The position numbers were made by a program, and so were the translations under genes. Shown piece after piece: positions 1-9,454 of a stretch of 64,000 nt of DNA; the first letter of the stretch is position 1, and every line of letters begins with the position of its first letter. This stretch comes from Knufia peltigerae (taxonomy: Eukaryota; Ascomycota; Eurotiomycetes; Chaetothyriales; Trichomeriaceae): contig JAPDRN010000111.1 in the NCBI GenBank assembly GCA_030247855.1, positions 50,776 through 114,775 on the forward strand, given 5' to 3'. The notes under the pieces are model-generated. The model ran no database searches. It worked only from the letters and a program-made list of their open reading frames with translations, and was not told the DNA's origin.

Positions 1-430
1 CTCCTCCGTGTTCGGCAGAAAGACGGCCTTTTTTTCTTGTTTGTCATAGAGATCCGACCAGCAAGACTCCTCGTATCCGACATGAGTATGGACACCGTCT
101 CAGCATCATCTACTATATATCCCTCCATGATCGCTTCTCTGAATCTCAGCGAAGTCACCCAATCGCGTAGTTCTCAGGTATCCGCAGTCGCACTGTCAGG
201 GTCACGATTAGCTTATCAGGTCAGGTACTTCACTATGGCAACTTGTCGTCCGAGGAGCCTATTGCCTTCCTCGCTGCCTACACTAATGATACACCATACC
301 CCTGATATATTATATTGCAAGTAATAACCACAGCCTATTTTCTTCATTACTCAGCAATATTTCTACTACGCAACTTACTTGATCTGTTGTTTCTGCGTGT
401 TTCGTATCTCAATTCAAGCAAGAATTCAAA
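1..430. other. intergenic DNA left of first gene
   Basis: No ORF here has a recognisable product or codon pattern. The last 100 bases are T- and pyrimidine-rich and would be the leader of the acetyltransferase that follows. Confidence 0.5.
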
Positions 431-1171
431 ATGCATATCAGACCTGGTACAGCGCAAGACCTGCCGGACTGCGCAACAATCTCTTGCAATGCTATGTTCG
501 ATGATAATTTGACCGCCTATGTGGCCCCTTATCGCCATAGTCACCCGGAGTGCCTGCGCCACGGTATTCTCCTACGGACCAAGAAAAGATACTATGGCGG
601 CGATAGGGTATTGGTTGCCGTGACTGACGAGAACGATGCTGATTGGGATGGGAACGAAAAGGTCATCGGCCACCTTTCAGCAAGCTCGACCCTTGACGCA
701 AAATCAAGGCCCTCGTCGTTTTCATGGGAAGGTAAGTGACTTATCTTATGCTTGAGACACAAACGACCGGAATTACTAATTCTCACAGGCCTTGAGCTAC
801 GGCTTCTTCATCTGGAAGAATTGTTTATCTGGTACACAGGCTCAGACAGGTCGATCTCGAAAAGCAAATGGTCCGAATTTGCAGCGGGAAAGTCAGCGGG
901 CTGCAAAGACCCATATTCCGACTTCAATGCATACTGGCACGTTTCCCATCTGTCAGTAGACCCGGCTTATCATCGACGTGGCGTTGCCACGGCCTTGATG
1001 GAGAACGTGAAATGTCTTGCTTCCAAGGACAGCCTACCAATCGTGCTTCTTGCAAGCATTCAGGGAAGACTTCTATACTTAAAAGTTGGCTTTCGCGAAC
1101 TTGGACAGGCCAACGAAGGAACACTGTATGCCGCCAGTGTAATGGCCTGGTATCCTGAATCTTCCAAATAA
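431..1171 (+). CDS. GNAT-family N-acetyltransferase
   Basis: Two exons, 431-731 and 789-1171, joined over a 57-bp intron (732-788, gtaagt...cacag, phase 1), give 227 aa. The acetyl-CoA-binding motif A of the GNAT fold is visible at about residues 155-170, with strand LSVDP followed by the pyrophosphate loop RRGVAT (163-168). The N-terminus starts with the strand typical of the fold (MHIRPGTAQDLP). Such proteins move an acetyl group from acetyl-CoA to an amine; the substrate cannot be read from the sequence. No signal peptide or membrane segment is seen, so it is probably cytosolic. It lies 587 bp upstream of the amidoligase gene in the same direction. The ATG at 431 is the first in frame and matches the usual fold start. 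Confidence 0.87.
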
Positions 1172-1758
1172 TCCACTCGAGTGGAGGCGATACTAATGGA
1201 ATTTATCTGGTACTGTTTCGTATGTGAGTCAACATGTGCTGATGTGGTCTTCCGAAGCCCGGTGCTCGAGTCCTACTGGCTTATACACAATCGATTCAAT
1301 TCCCGGATCTAGCGACAGGCTACAGATTGACAATACGGAGGTGCCTAGTTTTGCGAGGTTTGTTGTGGTATTGAGTTTCGAAATGTTTGGACATCGATTG
1401 GAATGCGAGCAAGGTGCATACTTTGGGATCGCTATTGTGGGTCACTTCCTTGCAAACGCTCCTGAGGCCCTCGAGTTACGAAAACTTTGTGGAGTGTGCC
1501 GATGTCCCTCTTCGCCGCAACGGATACTACCAACGCTGTATATATACGAAGACGCTGCCCTTGTCTGATTGAGCATGATCCTCTCTCGCTTTCAAGAAGA
1601 TTTCGACTCTTATGTGTCCGCTAAATATACAGATACTCGACATAACGACCATCGACAGGGGTTTGCTCGACAAGTCAATCCCGTTACACTCTTTTGGGAA
1701 TTTTTGAGACGCTCTCTACTTTTCAAACAGAAAATACCACTCTCCTCTTACTATCAAG
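1172..1758. other. intergenic, promoter of amidoligase gene
   Basis: No convincing gene. It contains a TATA-like stretch (tatatata near 1539-1547), and a CT/AC-rich leader ends at the amidoligase ATG. Confidence 0.4.
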
Positions 1759-3507
1759 ATGCCTATCTCCATAACCGCCCACGATGACAGCCAAATGCCC
1801 CTCAAAAAGGCCAAAACATCTCATCCCGATACTTCGCTCCTCATGCATGCAAAGAACAGCACAACACAAATAGCTTCTGCTACCACCGACAACGAGGATG
1901 ACAAAGCGCCAATCCGTGCCACAACCTTTGGCATAGAGCTTGAATTTGGCCTGGCATTCAAGGAAGAACTTCTGCGGACCATACTCCAAGAATACAACAT
2001 CGAAGCGGCTATTGTCAAGAGATTTACTGCCCTCCAGCACGACAACTTACTGGGAAAGCTTGCAACAAACCCCCTGCCCAATCCTGCCTTGGATAACAGA
2101 CTACGCTATTCTTCTTGGGCGCTACATGTTCCACGAGATGACCTTGGTTGTCAAAAGAACTTGCATCGGGAGATGTTTGCCAATCTCACAACAAGAGATA
2201 GACAATACCTTCGCAGATATGTGATGGAGCCCCTTCTTATAGGCAAGAAATGCCTGAACACAGCTTGTCTCGACAGCAACATCATTGGATGGGTGGAACC
2301 CGACGCAGACTATCCTACCATTCCTTCCAAAGCCGAGATACCTTTCCCCGGACAAGACAACGATGTCATGGTTCGAAAGGCCTTTGCCGACTATTCAAAA
2401 TGGACTCTGACGAACGACTATACGCTGGTAGGGGCTTTGAAAAGTCAGCTTGCAGACAACTTGCAGAACCGAAATATACCAACACAACAAATCTCGACTT
2501 GGGATACCACAGGTGTCGAATTGATCAGCCCGATCTTCGACCTCGACAACAAACGACCAGCCTTTCAACAAATTCAACAATATCTTGGTGCTCTGAATAA
2601 CCAAGACACTTTCCTGATGGAGTCTGTATGGGCAAGCACCCATATACATATCGGCTTCAATTTCGACAAGCCAGAAGATATGCCAATTCTGTTATTGCAG
2701 CACCTAGCATATATTCTGCTACTACATGAGGACCTCTTGTCGAAGTGTCACCCACGAAGCCGATGTGGAATCGAATTGCCCAACTCCGTCCCTGAAGAGC
2801 CGACCTGGGACGAAAGCGACGATGACTTTGATGTCGATGCACCTTTCCCACCCGACCCAACCGAAGATGAACTGGAGAAAGAAGATGAAGATGCAGTCCT
2901 TGCTTGGGAGGCCCAATACACCGGAGCCGGTAATGTCGACTCCAACTATTGGTATCTCCATAGCAAGCTGCTAGCTCAAGCTCCTTCCCATGAACATCAC
3001 AACATCATCAGAGACACCATCTTCGAAGAACACGGCAGCATCCGCGACCTCATTGAGAACCTACAAAAGCCCCTTCCCAACAAGCCCGGCAATGTGCATC
3101 GGGGATATATGTATAATTTCGCCAATCTCCTCGCTATGGAGAAGAATACAACATCGTGGAAATCCATCAAGCCGACTGTGGAATTCCGGCAACACGCATG
3201 TACCACCGACACCGACGTCATTCAACACTGGGTCATACTTTTGGAGGCTATTGTCCGAAAAGCTGAAGAGTTTGCCGCCATCACGACACATCACAGCACA
3301 AACTCGACAAACCCAGCACATACATATGCTGAGCAAGAGGCTGGCAAATACCCAACTACCTATGCATCATCATGGCCGTATACAAACATGAAGGATTTCT
3401 GTGTCGACTTTTTGAACATGCAGGAAGAAGCAGGAAGATATTGGCAGACACGGCATGAACAATACAAGGACGATCGACCATCTAGAAAGGAACATATCGA
3501 GATGTGA
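1759..3507 (+). CDS. putative amidoligase (glutamine-synthetase/GCS-like fold)
   Basis: An intronless ORF of 582 aa. Near the N-terminus (57-63) it carries FGIELEF, the first-strand signature of the amidoligase superfamily, with Glu residues expected to bind metal and ATP. A second conserved block, STHIHIGFNF, lies near residues 293-302 and a third, VEFRQHACTTD followed by a Trp-containing helix, near 473-490. The order matches the fungal Amidoligase_2-type family related to glutamate-cysteine ligase. Family knowledge predicts ATP-dependent amide-bond formation between a carboxylate and an amine or peptide, but fungal members are uncharacterised and the substrate is unknown. An acidic insert (about 350-380, rich in D/E) separates the second and third blocks. 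The first 50 residues are polar and probably disordered. The upstream neighbour is a GNAT acetyltransferase on the same strand. Confidence 0.83.
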   Translation: MPISITAHDDSQMPLKKAKTSHPDTSLLMHAKNSTTQIASATTDNEDDKAPIRATTFGIELEFGLAFKEELLRTILQEYNIEAAIVKRFTALQHDNLLGKLATNPLPNPALDNRLRYSSWALHVPRDDLGCQKNLHREMFANLTTRDRQYLRRYVMEPLLIGKKCLNTACLDSNIIGWVEPDADYPTIPSKAEIPFPGQDNDVMVRKAFADYSKWTLTNDYTLVGALKSQLADNLQNRNIPTQQISTWDTTGVELISPIFDLDNKRPAFQQIQQYLGALNNQDTFLMESVWASTHIHIGFNFDKPEDMPILLLQHLAYILLLHEDLLSKCHPRSRCGIELPNSVPEEPTWDESDDDFDVDAPFPPDPTEDELEKEDEDAVLAWEAQYTGAGNVDSNYWYLHSKLLAQAPSHEHHNIIRDTIFEEHGSIRDLIENLQKPLPNKPGNVHRGYMYNFANLLAMEKNTTSWKSIKPTVEFRQHACTTDTDVIQHWVILLEAIVRKAEEFAAITTHHSTNSTNPAHTYAEQEAGKYPTTYASSWPYTNMKDFCVDFLNMQEEAGRYWQTRHEQYKDDRPSRKEHIEM

Positions 3508-4042
3508 TGGTTTTGGATACAGGAAGGAAGTTGGAGAGATTGGACTGTTGGATTAGTATTGAGAGCTAATTATAAGCTGAAATATGTTGGAAGTCTTTTG
3601 GTTTCTTTGCAGGTAATACGAATGAATGTGACGACCTGACGATGCAGTATTGTAATTTTGCGAATGATAACATTTCCTCTCCTTCAGCCTTGCCAAGATC
3701 AATTCGCAGCCTTGTCGGCACGTGCATCCCGAGCTAGCCACTAAGAAGTCGCCGGCAAGTGGCCGGATTTTTCCTAGTGGGAAGATCCTTCCCCACCCTG
3801 GGAGGCTGCCTATCTGCGTACCAGAGCAAGTGCTTGTAGTCACTCTTGAGATTTTTCTCTTCATGAATTCTTTACCTATGACCATATCTTGTGGAATGCG
3901 CAATACCGTTATCGCTTGGCTGCGTAGTCTACTTGCGCTATAATATGCTTAATCCGTCCTCTCGAATTTATTACAAGTGAAAGACATATGCCAAATCATT
4001 CCGACGTGACGCCTCTGACATCTCGAAATTCGGCTCCATCGG
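3508..4042. other. intergenic with imperfect hairpin and uORF
   Basis: No full gene. Around 3752-3791 an imperfect inverted repeat (gtggccggatttttcc / gggaagatccttccccac) could fold as a hairpin. A short upstream ORF begins at 3988 (separate entry). Confidence 0.4.
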
Positions 4043-4059
4043 ATGACCTCACCGTCTAA
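3988..4059 (+). promoter_or_regulatory. 23-codon upstream ORF overlapping the MFS start
   Basis: ATG at 3988 opens a 23-codon reading frame ending in TAA at 4057-4059. It overlaps the MFS transporter's ATG at 4043 in another frame. If the transcript starts upstream of 3988 this overlapping uORF should lower initiation at 4043. Alternatively it is the true N-terminus put out of frame by an indel, since both frames encode a similar polar, Ser-rich sequence. Confidence 0.45.
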
Positions 4060-6032
4060 CCGGGCGTCCTTCCACCCGTTGGGTCAACATGTAGCAGACG
4101 ACAGCGTATCCCGCGACCTTTCGTTGGCGTCGGAAAGCTCTGGCAGCAGTGTCGACACTGTGGAAAAGCCACTGTACTCGGATGCTTCGCTCAAGGACGC
4201 GGTCAAACAGACGACCAAGATATCCGGCCGGCCTACCCTCGCACCAGGACTTTCAACGATTGCTCGTCGTCATTCTTTCATCGATGAAGAGGAAGATCCA
4301 GTGGCAGCGACGGCCGCTGTTCACGCTGCATCTTCTCCATCCACCAAGGACGAACCGGTGACATGGACATCTCTCCCTAGGAAGGGTCAATTGGCTGTCC
4401 TGACCATTGCCCGGTTATCAGAGCCTTTGACAGAACGATCTCTCGCAGCATACATGTTTTATCAACTGCGTTCCTTCGACCCAAGTCTTCCGGATAGCAC
4501 CATCACGCGCCAGGGAGGTATGTTGACGGCTTCCTTCGCCGCTGCTCAATTTGTCACTGCGGTTTGGTGGGGGCGTGCTGCCGACACACCGTGGATTGGT
4601 CGCAAGAGAGTCCTCCTTGTTGGGTTGTTCGGCACATGTGTTTCTTGTGTTGGTGTTGGCTTCTCCAGATCATTCGCACAAGCCCTTTTTTTCCGGGCTT
4701 GTGCTGGATGTCTGAATGGAAACGTTGGAGTCATGAGAACCATGATCAGTGAGATAATCAAAGAGAAGAAGTATGTGTTTCCAAGCAGACTACTTGTGCA
4801 ATTCTGACCCCACCACCACAGATACCAATCCCGCGCATTCCTGCTTTTGCCTATGTGCTTCAACATCGGTTAGTTCCTCCTACCGCCGCTATGATCGAAA
4901 GTCTGACAGTATCGCAGGCGTGGTCATAGGACCTATACTCGGCGGCTTTTTGGCCGACCCAATAGCTTCGTTCCCAAACGTCTTCGGTCCTGGCTCTGCC
5001 ATCGGTGGTCATGACGGCGTTGGATGGATGACTTCCTTTCCATACGCGCTACCTAACGTCGTCAGCGCCTTCTTCATTCTGACCTCTGCCGTGTGCCTGT
5101 TCCTTGGTCTTGATGAGACCCACCCGGCTCTCAAGAATAGGCCAGACTATGGCCGTAGGCTCGGTAAAGTTCTGGTCCGTCTTCTCTGCAGGTGGCGTGG
5201 AAAGGGTGTCGACGAGTACGAATACACAGAACTTTCGGACCAGGTCGAGCTACAAGACGCCGTAGACTCGCGGGATGAAGAACATGAGGCACGAGACAGT
5301 GACACAGAGGCACTCAGACCCGACCAAGAGCCTCCCCAACAGCCAGCAAAACCATTGTTACGACACATCTACTCCAAGAACGTCATATTGACACTCGTCA
5401 CTCATCACCTTCTAGCACTGCACCTGTCGGCCTTCAATGCCCTGATCTTCCTCTTCCTTCCTGCTCCGCGTTCCGACAACAACGACGCCCACCTTCCCTT
5501 CTCCTTCGCGGGCGGACTAGGTCTCAGCACCGAACGAGTTGGCCTTGCAACCGCCATCATTGGAGTGATTGGCTTTCCCCTGCAGATTGCACTGTACCCG
5601 ATGCTCAACGCAAAACTCGGTACATTGCCCAGCTACAAATTGTTCCTGCCGTTCTCGATCGCGTCATACTTTCTGACACCTTTCCTCGCCCTGCTGCCGA
5701 ACAAGGCGTACTTGGTCTGGCCCGCCCTGACGGTCGCGCTGGCTCTGCAAGTCATATCTCGTACCTTTGCCTTGCCTGGCTCGACGATCCTCGTCAACAA
5801 CTGCACGCCACATCCGAGCGTCCTGGGAACGATTCACGGTCTCGCGCAAAGCGTCTCCTCGGGGGCCCGTACGATAGGCCCCACGTTGGGAGGTTGGCTT
5901 TTGGGCCTAGGTCTGGGCAACAATTGCGTCGGCGCGGTGTGGTGGGCCATTGCAGGTATCGCGGCTCTGAACTGGTCCTTGCTGTGGCTCATTTACGAAG
6001 GTGACGCGGGAGTGGCAGCTGCTTGTGGATGA
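4043..6032 (+). CDS. MFS transporter, ZIFL1-like (DHA1) family
   Basis: Three exons, 4043-4770, 4822-4868 and 4918-6032, give 629 aa. Introns are 4771-4821 (gtatgt...cacag) and 4869-4917 (gttagt...gcag); the 47-nt middle exon restores the frame as KKYQSRAF...CFNIGVVIGPILGGF. Residues about 130-270 hold TM1-TM5 with the motif-A loop GRAADTPWIGRKR, followed by the motif-C-like GPILGGFLADP. A charged cytoplasmic loop (DEYEYTELSDQVELQD region) separates the two halves, and the C-terminal half has six more hydrophobic segments. The family includes plant zinc-induced facilitator-like carriers and fungal homologues, mostly drug, organic-acid or metal-complex exporters; the substrate here is not evident. 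The start at 4043 is the first ATG of the long frame, but its context is weak and it is overlapped by a uORF. Confidence 0.87.
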
Positions 6033-6388
6033 CGACGATGATGATGACGATGATTTTTTTTTCTTTCCCTATAACATGCGTGACTTGAAATTATGAAAGA
6101 GGCGAAAGGATATTTAAAAGACCAGAGAAAATTCCAACCTTTTCTTTTCACAACCCCGGTTTTTTTTTTCACATGGACGTGGGCACAATGTAGAAAAGAT
6201 ATCAGTGCATCTATGACAGTAGCCAGATTCTAGCCAGATTCAACCCCAGTCCGGCATACCTAGGTGTTTGTTGATCCGTAAAGGTTATCTCTATTGTGAG
6301 AAGGTTCTTGCCTACATTCATGAGACAAAAGTGTTTTCTACAGTGGCCAAAAGGCCTTTGGACATCACCTACAACGAGGCAATTACAA
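6033..6388. other. intergenic between convergent genes
   Basis: T-rich runs (around 6053-6066 and 6163-6170) are consistent with the 3' end of the transporter transcript. No coding signal. Confidence 0.4.
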
Positions 6389-8831
6389 CTATATAGGCTC
6401 TGACATAAAGGTCTGCTGAGTATTGGACTTTGAACGGACCCTTACGCGCCGGCGCCTCCGAATCAAGGAAAAGGTGAGGGCCATTATTAAAAAGGCGGCT
6501 GTGACTGCGCCTACCACGATGCCGGCTATCCCACCTGCGCTCAGCGAGGTGCCTTTCGTAGATTCCGCAGACGCCGACGCCCCCGAGCTACCACTGCCGC
6601 TGATGGTCGACGACATCGGCGTCGAAGTGATTGTGGCTGGGACATGAGCCGGCGAAGATATCAGTCCCGTCCCACTCCATATGACCTGTCCCGCCAGGAT
6701 CAGTCGGTGACGTCTACTAGAAAAACTTCACCTGCAAGAGAACACACGAAGAACGCAAAGAGAAAGGGGAAGAAGGGTGGGGGGGGAGAGGGAAGGGGGG
6801 ATGGTTTGCTCACCGAGCAGAGTTCAAAAAGAAACACTTGATCGAGACGTGAAACGCTGCCGGCGCCTTCACAGGTCTTGCGGTAATCATAGTCGCAGCG
6901 CGAGGCGAGCGACAGCATCGACGTATCAGTGCAATAACACCTCGACAGTGCACCGAGCTGCGTGGAATCGGTGGAGTATCCGGGCAAGCTGTTTTCGCAT
7001 CGGCTATAACTGGAGTCGAGTGGCTCGCAATAGACAGAAAAGTCACTGAGGCAGCTTGACGCGAGTTGGAAGACTGGCGTCGACTGTTGTGACGTGTGTG
7101 CAGCAGTAGTGGCAGTAGGCTCCCGTTTTGTCGTCGTATCATGTCGCGTACTGCTACCACCGACAGTAGTAGGACTCGGTGTGGTGGTGGCCCCGGTGGC
7201 CGCAGGCTGCGCGTTCATGGTCACAATGACAATGGGTGCCGCGGCACCACTTGGATAGAAGGCTTTCAAGGCTTGTATAACGGTAAACACGGTGGAAATC
7301 AACGTCAGAACGAGCACTATAAAGGCAAATCTTTGAGTGTGCAGTTTCAGTCAGTTGCCGTGCGAGGTCCGCGGGAGAAAAGGAAGGAAAATGCTGCCCG
7401 AGATGGTGAGGAAGGGCAGCAGAACTTACAGGAATGTCAGGTAGGCATATGAATTCCGTCGGTCACGGTATATCAGTTTGATGAACTTGTCGGGTTCAAT
7501 ATCGCGCAAGAAATGCTCGAGATACCTGATGGACGGCCACAGATACTGGAATTCTTGTTTTGACCAGCGTGCGAGATTCTCCGCCGCACGACCAGCTGCG
7601 TTTCGTTCGCAGTACTCCTCCAACAAGTTGTCGTGGGGTGAAGGAAGGTGAGGGCTGGCCAGAAGCTCCTTGATGAGCGATTTGTTCAAGGGTCCGAATA
7701 GCAGGTAGTACGACTTCAAGATCTCTTTACCACGTTCACGTCGGAAACCAATTGAGCTATAACAAACAGCAGCCCCTTGGTTAACTCGAGGACGCAATAG
7801 AAAGGTGACAATGAATGAGAAGAGGGAAAAAGGGGAAGAGACTGGCTTACTCGAGTGCCGCATCTGGAGTATTGGTTTCCACCAAGTTCGGCTCCAACAA
7901 TTGGCGACATGGCATGCAGAAGATGTACAGTTCATTGTTTCGTAGCTGCATATGTTCGCTAAAGTTGAACGTCCAGCGGAACCGTACTTGGCCGATGCGG
8001 TTGATCAAGCGAGCATTCAAACGGCTTTGGAATACTTCTTCATGTGGATCGGCCGAGGGGGCGTCAACCCACGGCTCCAGGGTCGGCAAGAGTCCCATCA
8101 CATCTGCAATCGACCAGATGGTGAAATTCCCGTCGTGATCGAGCTGGTCGTCGTTCAAGGCGAGGTGACTATAGCCTTCCAAACCCGCATCGGCCCTGCT
8201 GAAAAACGTTGCCCTTATCGACTGGTTTCCAAAGCGTCCGTGGAAGTCCTCTTCCATTATCCATAGTGCGATGGCGCTGACCACATCGTTGATGCGCTCC
8301 CTTCTCCAGCGGCCCTTTGATGACTCGTCACTGTTGTTGAAGGAGAAGATAGACCGAAGATTCTCGTCCAGAGCATACAGATATTGCTTCAAGGTGTGAT
8401 GGACTCTTTCTGGATGGCCGAAATACTCGACCACCGTTATGAAGAGGTTGATGAGGTTGTTCGGGTTCGGTTTGGAATCTGTACTGCTTCGTACAAGCCG
8501 AGTGTAGATATACTCTAGGTAAGGGTCGAGTTGGTCGCTGTGTGTGTTTGATCGTTCGGCGGAAGCATCGCCATATTGCAACGCATTCAACAGCCTTTTA
8601 CGTTGCACTGGGTCGAGATAAAATTCTATCCCAGGAGGTCAGCATCGGTAGCCAGCAGCGCAGGAATCAGCTTGATCAACCTGGACCATCGTGTCCTCGT
8701 CCACGTATGCGTAGAGTCCGTCTGAGCTTCTCGGTCATCACTAGATGGCGACTGGTTCAAGCGGAGAGCTCCTTGAGTGTCGCTTTGGCGACAAGATTGT
8801 TATACTTCGCTGAAGGAGGATCAACTGCCAT
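6389..8831 (-). CDS. fungus-specific membrane protein; 5' part apparently frame-broken
   Basis: The exons I can join on the minus strand are about 8625-7851, 7756-7430, 7330-6814 and 6685-6389, with introns 7757-7850, 7331-7429 and 6686-6813. The order is a long soluble region (blocks WSIADVMGLLPTLEPWVDAP and RFRWTFNFSEH), a first TM segment (AYLTFLFAFIVLVLTLISTV), a Ser/Thr- and Cys-rich region with at least eight Cys, a second TM (AGIVVGAVTAAFLIMALTF) and a short basic tail. I know similar predicted proteins only as uncharacterised Pezizomycotina membrane proteins. Upstream, homologous-looking sequence continues (KYNNLVAKATLKEL, then YAYVDEDTMVQVD, then EFYLDPVQRKRLL) but in three frames. 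A TGA lies at 8757-8759, a further frame change near 8710-8720, and a TGA at 8639-8641. No intron with proper ends bridges these. The likely original start is the ATG at 8831. Pseudogene or assembly indels. Confidence 0.55.
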
Positions 8832-9454
8832 AAAATGACAGAATCTGGCACTGGAAGGTGCGAAGAGCTCAAGTACCTCTCTAAGAGGCTCTTCAGCCAG
8901 CCTCAGCCTCAGCCTGACCGAATGTGCCTTGCTTACAGGGGTGTGGCCCAGGCAACCAAGCATATGCCAGGGTTCCAGCGTACCGGGCGAATTGAGTCCC
9001 GTGTGACATCTTGCGATCCTAGCGATATGCATGAAGATTAGTCTAGTCTGTTGGGTTTGTGGTCAAAGAAGGCGAAGGGGGAGGCAAAGGGGTAGGGTAT
9101 GTCTGTTTTGAAAGCGAGGTCAAAGAAACAATACCAATAACAACATGTTCTAGCCAGAAACTAGTCACAGCCCCGCAAGCCTCGCCAGCCATCGCCTCCT
9201 GATCAGCGAAGTCGAAGCTGTTTGACGTCTCCGTATGCCTAGTAGCAGGATTCGAGCTGGTCAAGGTGGGCGCACTTCTGCCATTAACCAGGATATGACG
9301 TTGTGGCGAAGGATGGAAAGAGTGAGGCTGTTGATGTTCAGGACTGCCGTGTTTCCTCCTGGCGGGTGGCTCTTTTCTCTCGTACGCTCGTCCTCGAAAA
9401 AGTTGTGTCTGTTGTGATTTCTCCCTCTGGTGCTATACTGCATGATGCTCCTCT
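8832..9454. other. divergent intergenic region
   Basis: Lies between two divergent genes. Minus-strand ORFs at 8832-9032 and 9043-9264 show no recognisable domain. A good donor-like gtaagc occurs on the minus strand near 8930-8938, so a 5' non-coding exon or a distal exon of the membrane-protein gene may lie here. Confidence 0.35.

Noticed and set aside
3740..3800. Imperfect inverted repeat as transposon end
   Set aside because: Arms are short and mismatched and no second copy or target duplication is seen; noted only as a possible hairpin.
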